Assembly: GCF_029227915.1 (NCBI RefSeq)
Contig: NC_079885.1
Coordinates: 28,089,001-28,153,000 of the forward strand
DNA from: Hydractinia symbiolongicarpus
Lineage: Eukaryota; Cnidaria; Hydrozoa; Anthoathecata; Hydractiniidae
Direction of reading: 5' to 3'
Length of the DNA stretch: 64,000 nt
The notes beneath the pieces were generated by a model. The model worked only from the letters and a program-made list of their open reading frames with translations, made no database searches and was not told the origin of the DNA. Both the position numbers and the translations under genes were made by a program. Within the stretch, counting starts at the first letter, position 1. Every line of letters starts with the position of its first letter. Of this stretch, positions 61,440 to 64,000 are shown one piece after another.

Positions 61440-64000
61440 CTTTTTTACTGTGGGACCAATCCTAGCCGTTAGCGCGCGCTGGAGAAATAGAGACAGTTTC
61501 AGACACTACATTTCATTGACCTTTTAAAGGTATCAGTCCGTTTCTATTACAACGGTTACGTCACATATTCGTACCAACATGTATTTAGTGATATTCTTCC
61601 GATATTATTGAGTTATATCGCTTTTAACAGTGAAACGATTGACTCTTGGACTTAATTGAAGTAACTTTGGACTGTGACCTTATAAATGTGATAAGTGAGC
61701 CAACTGGACCCCAAGAAATGACATTCTTCTTAATTTGACATGATTGCCGCAACTCAGCGATTACACTGGTCGCTGTTTGGAGCGCTTTATTTAAAAATTT
61801 AGATAAATAAGTGATTTTTTACTGTGGGACGAATCCTAGCCGTTATCGCGCGCTGAAGAAATAGAGACAGCTTTAGAAGGTACATTTTAATGACTTTCTA
61901 ACGGTATGAGTCCATTTGAGTTAGAACGGTTGAATCACATATTTGTACCAACATGTAATTAGTGATTTTTTCCGGTATTACTAATTTGTATCGCTTTTAA
62001 CAGTGAAACGATTGACTGTGGGACTTGATTGAAGTGATTCTGGACTGCGAACTTATAAATGTGATAAATGAGCCAATTGGACTCCAAGCAAAAACATTCT
62101 TCTTAATTTGACATGATTGCTGCAATTCAGCGATTACACTCGGCCCAATGGTAGCGCTTCACTTAAAAATTTAGATAAAATAAGTCATTTTTTATTGTGG
62201 GACCAATCCTAACAGTTAGCGCGCGCTGAAGAAATAAAGACAGTTTCAAATACTACATTTCATTGACTTTCTAGCGGTATTAGTCCGTTTCAACTACAAC
62301 GGTTGCGTGACATATTCGTACCAACATGTATTTAGTGAATTTTTTCCATTATTACTAAGTTGTATTGCTTTTGACAGTGAAACGATTGACTGTGGGACTT
62401 AATTGAAGTGATTCTGGACGGTGACCATATAAATGTGATAAATGAGCCAATTGGATTCCAAGGAATAACATTTTTCCTAACTTGACATGATTGCTGGAAT
62501 TCAGCGATTACACTCGGCCCTATGGTAGCGCTTCACTTAAAATTTTTTATAAAATAAGTCCTTTTTTACTGTTGGACCAATCCTAGCCGTTAGCGCACGC
62601 TGAAGAAATAGGGACAGTTTCAAACACTACATATCATTGACCTTCTGGCGGTATAAATCTGTTTGAGTTACAACGGTTGTGTCACATATTCGTACCAACA
62701 TGTTTTTAGCGATAGTAATCGGATATTACTAGGTTGCATCGCTTTTAACAGTGAAACGATTGACTGTGGCACTTAATTGAACTTATTTTGGACTGTGATC
62801 TTATAAATGTGATAAATGAGACAATTGGACCCAAGGAATAACATTCGTTTTAATTTGACATGATTGCTGGAATTTATTGATTTCGCTGGGCGCTGTGGTA
62901 GCGTTTTATTTAAAAGTATAGATATATAAGTCATTTTGTACTGCGGGACCAATCCTAGCCGTTAGCGCGCGCTGAAGAAATAAAGACAGTTTCAAATACT
63001 ACATTTCATTGACTTTCTAACGGTATTAGTCCGTTTTAACTACAACGGTTGCGTCACATATTCGTGCCATCATGTATTTAGCAATATTTTTCTGATTTTA
63101 CTAGGTTGCATCGTTTTTAACAGTGAAAGGAATGACTGTGGGACTTAATTGAACTGATTTTGAACTTTGACCTCAAAAATGTGATAAATGAGACAATTGG
63201 ACCCAAGAAATAACATTCGTCCTAATTTGACTTGATTGCTGGAATTTATCGATTTCGCTGGGCGCTGTGGTAGCGCTTTATTTAAAAGTTTAGATAAATA
63301 AGTCATTTTTTACTGTGGGACCAATCCTAGCCGTTAGCGCGCTGAAGAAATAGAAAAATTTTCAAAAACTACATTTCATTGACTTTCTAACGGTGTCAAT
63401 CCGCTTAAGTTACAACGGTTGCGTCACGTATTCGTACCAACATGTATTTAGTGATTTTTTTCCGATATTACTCAGTTGTATTGCTTTTGACAGTGAAACG
63501 ATTGACTGTGGGACTTAATTGAAATGATTCTGTACTGTGACCTTATAAATGTGATTAATGAGCCTATTGGACTCCAAGGAATAACATTTTTCCTAATTTG
63601 ACATGATTGCTGGAAATCAGCGATTACACTCGGCCCTATGGTAGCGCTTCAATTAAAAATTTTTATAAAATAAGTCCTTTTTTACTGTGGGACCAATCCT
63701 AGCCGTTAGCGCGCGCTGGAGAAATAGAGACAGTTTCAAACACTACATTTCATTGACCTTTTAAAGGTATCAGTCCGTTTCTACTACAACGGTTACGTCA
63801 CATATTCGTACCAACATGTATTTAGTGATATTCTTCCGATATTATTGAGTTATATCGCTTTTAACAGTGAAACGATTGACTCTTGGACTCAATTGAAGTA
63901 ACTTTGGACTGTGACCTTATAAATGTGATAAGTGAGCCAACTGGACCCCAAGAAATGACATTCTTCTTAATTTGACATGATTGCCGCAACTCAGCGATTA
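61440..64000 (+). repeat. Right edge zone, cut by window end
   Basis: About seven monomers. 61441-61850 continues the GCGCTGGAG and GACTCTTGG types. The monomer at 61850-62050 (TTAGAACGGTTGAATCAC) matches one near 52979, 24 monomers back. 62536-63291 is the second copy of the 18-monomer-spaced block. From about 63300 the order resembles 61090-61760. The last unit is incomplete, so the array continues beyond the window. Confidence 0.75.
62536..63291 (+). repeat. Block of about 750 bp, second copy of an 18-monomer-spaced pair
   Basis: Matches 55830-56585 at 6706 bp with only scattered differences, for example GCGCTAGTATTCGG against GCGATAGTAATCGG, and CGTACCATC against CGTGCCATC. The 6-monomer duplication lies between the two copies. 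Confidence 0.78.

Larger units (their letters stand above)
1..64000 (+). repeat. 373-bp tandem satellite array, whole window
   Basis: The motif ACATGATTGC recurs in one orientation along the window. It starts at 13, 387, 760, 1135, 1510, 1884 and 2259, giving steps of 373-375 bp, and it is still in phase at 63975. Dividing the span by the step, and allowing for one half-length unit, gives about 171 monomers. Every part I read aligns to the same monomer, with no insertion of foreign sequence and no inverted monomer. Both ends are cut inside the array, so its true size is unknown. Long pure head-to-tail arrays of this kind are typical of eukaryotic centromeric or pericentromeric heterochromatin. 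The chromosomal position here is inference. Confidence 0.97.

Noticed and set aside
1-64000. CRISPR-like or other regularly spaced repeat system
   Set aside because: Conserved boxes recur at fixed spacing, but the stretches between them are also copies of each other. There are no unique spacers and no associated genes. The unit length of 373 bp and the higher-order copying fit a eukaryotic satellite.
1-64000. CENP-B box in the monomer (around TTCGTACCAACATGT)
   Set aside because: Only the first half of the known pattern is matched. The CGGG core part is missing in every class I read, so I do not annotate it as a functional box.
1-64000. Identification with a named satellite, such as the Drosophila 359-bp or the Tribolium 360-bp family
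   Set aside because: The unit length is similar, but I do not recognise the sequence as either. Length alone is no evidence. A database search with the consensus would decide.
1-64000. Virus, plasmid or bacterial origin
   Set aside because: There is no gene on either strand in 64 kb, and the whole sequence is one tandem repeat.

Overview
The whole window is one uninterrupted tandem satellite DNA array. It is built from a monomer of about 373 bp (373-375 bp between successive anchors) repeated head-to-tail about 171 times, always in the same orientation. I found no protein-coding gene, RNA gene, transposable element, CRISPR array or unique sequence. This is the layout of eukaryotic heterochromatin, probably a centromeric or pericentromeric block. 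I do not recognise the satellite and cannot name the species. A hand count of one typical monomer gives about 37% GC and 14 CpG, against about 12.7 expected, so CpG is not depleted. That fits a genome with little cytosine methylation, as in many insects and other invertebrates, but it is only a hint.

The array is a mosaic. Monomers differ in recognisable half-monomer variants, and blocks of 1, 2, 3, 4, 5, 6, 7, 8, 9 or 18 monomers have been copied at different times. From left to right: 1-8.95 kb is a fairly homogeneous zone dominated by one variant, with 2-, 3- and 5-monomer spacings. 8.95-14.6 kb is diverse, with block copies 8 and 9 monomers apart. 14.64-18.36 kb is a tandem duplication of a 1862-bp, 5-monomer unit. 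18.4-21.9 kb is mixed and contains a half-length monomer of 188 bp. 21.92-27.88 kb is a nearly identical tandem duplication of a 2983-bp, 8-monomer unit. 27.2-30.1 kb holds 3- and 4-monomer copies. 32.4-37.1 kb holds overlapping 7- and 3-monomer copies. 39-41.3 kb holds 2- and 1-monomer duplications. 42.8-46.5 kb is a 1865-bp 5-monomer duplication, part of which recurs at 40.9 and 48.0 kb. 48.57-52.30 kb is another 1866-bp 5-monomer duplication. 56.97-61.44 kb is a 2235-bp 6-monomer duplication. A block of about 750 bp recurs 18 monomers apart at 55.8 and 62.5 kb.

The most notable pattern is where these block copies begin and end. Most junctions I could bound with flanking variants fall in the same short stretch of the monomer, around the conserved motif ACTGTGGGAC just upstream of a GC-rich palindrome. 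The other clear tandem duplication, at 48.6-52.3 kb, has its junction beside the second ACTGTGGGAC of the monomer. This could mark a preferred site of unequal exchange. It could also partly reflect uneven spacing of variants, and it needs a computed test.

All repeat boundaries below were located by eye. Where not stated otherwise they are good to roughly 10-30 bp.
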